This document shows, in pieces, positions 62,612 through 64,000 of a stretch of DNA of 64,000 nt (its first letter is position 1; every line of letters starts with the position of its first letter). Under the pieces are notes generated by a model. The model was not told the DNA's origin, searched no databases, and worked only from the letters and a program-made list of their open reading frames with translations. A program made the position numbers and the translations under genes. The DNA lies in contig CADCBO010000015.1 in assembly GCA_902799685.1 (NCBI GenBank), positions 1 through 64,000 on the forward strand, read 5' to 3'. The stretch is from an uncultured Bacteroidales bacterium (GTDB taxonomy: Bacteria > Bacteroidota > Bacteroidia > Bacteroidales > Bacteroidaceae).

Positions 62612-63220
62612 ATGTTATTTGAACAGCCGACATCTATTTTGAGCAAGATATACCCGAAAGGAGTCTTCCGGAAAGATCCGGAAGACCATTCGGTATATCT
62701 TACATTTGATGACGGTCCTATACCGGAAGTCACGCCATGGCTACTGGACGTCCTGGACCAATATGGCGTAAAAGCCACCTTCTTTGTGGTGGGTGACAAC
62801 GTACGTAAACATCCGGATATCTACAAGATGGTCGTGGAGCGCGGACACCACATTGGCAACCATACCTTCAACCATGTCAGAGGCATGCGCATGAGGAACC
62901 ATGACTACATTGACAACGTGAAGAAGTGTGACGGATTCATTTCAACCCGTCTGTTCCGTCCTCCACACGGAGTATTGCGCCGTTGGACATACCGATACAT
63001 GAAGGGTGATTATGACATAGTATTTTATGATGTCATAACCCGTGACTATAACAGCAAGCTCAAGCCCAGGAAGGTTCTGGATATAGTCAAGAAATATACG
63101 CGCAACGGATCCATAATTGTTTTCCATGACTCACTGCGTAGCGAGAAAAACCTGCGCTATGCATTACCCAAAGCCATTGAATGGCTCAAGGAACAGGGTT
63201 ATGAGTTCAAGCAACTGTAA
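62612..63220 (+). CDS. NodB-type polysaccharide deacetylase
   Basis: 202 residues, no obvious signal peptide. NodB (CE4) motifs: TFDDGP (motif 1; Asp residues bind metal and act as base), HHIGNHTFNH (motif 2, with metal His residues), RLFRPPHGVLRRW (motif 3), FYDVITRDYN (motif 4) and IIVFHDS (motif 5, His). All key residues are present. It removes N-acetyl groups from amino sugars; the target could be peptidoglycan or a lipid-linked sugar. It is translated 2 bases after the DUF2723 gene, which suggests a joint role in glycan processing. PBP4 is convergent on its right. Confidence 0.92.
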   Translation: MLFEQPTSILSKIYPKGVFRKDPEDHSVYLTFDDGPIPEVTPWLLDVLDQYGVKATFFVVGDNVRKHPDIYKMVVERGHHIGNHTFNHVRGMRMRNHDYIDNVKKCDGFISTRLFRPPHGVLRRWTYRYMKGDYDIVFYDVITRDYNSKLKPRKVLDIVKKYTRNGSIIVFHDSLRSEKNLRYALPKAIEWLKEQGYEFKQL

Positions 63221-63223
63221 GAA

Positions 63224-64000
63224 TTACAATCCCAGTTCACAAAGATAAGTGCAGATCTTATCCTGTATCTTACGTGAGGGTGCCATCTTGAGGGCGCCCT
63301 CATTCATTATGCAGAAAGCCAGGTCACGGCCATCGGCTGTATGGATATAACCGGCCAGAGTACATGCGCCGGTCACGGAACCGGTCTTGGCATGAACCTT
63401 GTTCAAAGTGGTCTTGTCACTCAACCGCGACTTTAGCGTACCGTCAACTCCTGAAATAGGCAGGCTCTTATAAAACGTCGGATAGATAGTATTGTCCCTG
63501 TAAATATAACCCAGCATATTCACCATGAACTTTGGTGAGCACATGTCATACATGGATAGACCGCAACCATCCACTATGTTGTATGATGAGGAGACCATAC
63601 CGAACTTGCGTCCTACAAAATTCTGCATGAATTTGGATGCAGAACTGAAAGAGACACCTTTGGGCTGATTAATCCTTCCGGTCTGCAAGAAAACAGCCTC
63701 CGCAAAAAGGTTATTGCTCTCCTTGAGGCATTCCTTTATAATGGACTGGAGGCTATGTGACACTACCGAAATGTCACGCGCCATAACCGGACAGGTTCCC
63801 CATCCGTATTCACCGTAACTGATACCGGTCTCATCAAGATATTGACGGAACAATGAAAACGTGAAATCGGCGGAACCTACCACACTCAGTTCCTTGGATT
63901 CCCTACGCACACAATTACCCTCCACGATAATTGTGTTGTCATTGTTCATCCAATCTCTCGTGATCGTAAGGGCACCCTGTTTGCTGTCCTGTGTCTTGGC
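63224..64000 (-). CDS. dacB: D-alanyl-D-alanine carboxypeptidase/endopeptidase PBP4, C-terminal part
   Basis: Partial: the frame is open through the right edge of the window, where its upstream codons (...TITRDWMNNDN) continue; the ATG at 63949 is internal. S13 peptidase: the SxN motif is SNN in KESNNLFAEAVFL, and the KTG motif is in HAKTGSVTGACTLAGY; the SxxK nucleophile lies beyond the window. DacB trims or cleaves peptidoglycan cross-links in the periplasm. Its stop is 3 bases from that of the convergent deacetylase gene. Confidence 0.9.
   Translation of the reverse strand, partial: AKTQDSKQGALTITRDWMNNDNTIIVEGNCVRRESKELSVVGSADFTFSLFRQYLDETGISYGEYGWGTCPVMARDISVVSHSLQSIIKECLKESNNLFAEAVFLQTGRINQPKGVSFSSASKFMQNFVGRKFGMVSSSYNIVDGCGLSMYDMCSPKFMVNMLGYIYRDNTIYPTFYKSLPISGVDGTLKSRLSDKTTLNKVHAKTGSVTGACTLAGYIHTADGRDLAFCIMNEGALKMAPSRKIQDKICTYLCELGL

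Noticed and set aside
1..64000. tRNA or rRNA genes, prophage, integrase or complete insertion sequence
   Set aside because: No tRNA T-arm/acceptor pattern, rRNA segment, transposase, integrase or phage structural gene was seen on either strand.

Overview
The window is a single chromosomal segment from a member of the order Bacteroidales (phylum Bacteroidota). Three things point there. At least a dozen gene starts are preceded by the Bacteroidetes -7 element TAnnTTTG, and almost none by a Shine-Dalgarno sequence. The core proteins (TypA next to RpsO, MetRS, RNase R, MetK, a THUMP-type RNA methyltransferase, a DUF3098 protein, a DUF2723 protein) have Bacteroidales-type sequences. BspA-like leucine-rich repeats, an M64 peptidase and GH31 enzymes are also present. 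Genus cannot be fixed by eye.

Layout. 1-9964: rpsO (partial) and typA diverge; then a thioredoxin-like lipoprotein, a ComM/YifB ATPase, metG-ispD, and a YfhO-type membrane protein read leftward. 10073-20863: a GT4 glycosyltransferase, then leftward units for RNase R with an M64 peptidase, a GntR/ABC transporter operon, a Pif1/RecD-like helicase with an HRDC domain, and an acetyl-CoA hydrolase/transferase. 21010-36799: miaB, then a very long rightward run of closely packed genes: methyltransferase, ftsX, DUF3098, uppP, truB, queA, folK and a 43-residue protein, running without a clear break into a phosphonate and cell-surface glycan locus. 36840-43639: a second surface-glycan unit (LicD, Glf, two GT2) followed by an EamA transporter and dipeptidyl peptidase III. 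43640-44023: no gene, but a strongly base-paired candidate structured RNA. 44024-48930: a BlaI-type repressor and a BlaR1-type M56 peptidase whose sensor position is filled by about 1,180 residues of BspA-like repeats. 48931-56390: metK with an abnormal N-terminus, a lytic transglycosylase, one broken and one intact GH31, with several families of small intergenic repeats. 56391-64000: RNA methyltransferase, purD, a DUF2723 membrane protein, a NodB-type deacetylase and a truncated PBP4 (dacB).

How the genes work together. PEP mutase, phosphonopyruvate decarboxylase and a 2-aminoethylphosphonate (AEP) transaminase form the complete classical route from PEP to AEP; a PntC-like cytidylyltransferase would activate it as CMP-AEP, and a CDP-glycerol-phosphotransferase-like protein and a LicD protein are candidates to place it on a glycan made by the GT2 enzymes and UDP-galactofuranose (Glf) and exported by the Wzx-like flippase. 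UppP, upstream in the same run, recycles the lipid carrier such a glycan would need. An opine-dehydrogenase-like enzyme inside the cluster may modify AEP or a sugar-linked amine.

Most unusual observations: the nested-stem RNA candidate at 43682-43956; the BlaR1-LRR fusion; a three-copy hairpin element whose stem sequence changes while pairing is kept, one copy overlapping the end of rnr; four REP-like palindromes, one making up the typA leader; a metK without its GHPDK motif; and an internally deleted GH31.
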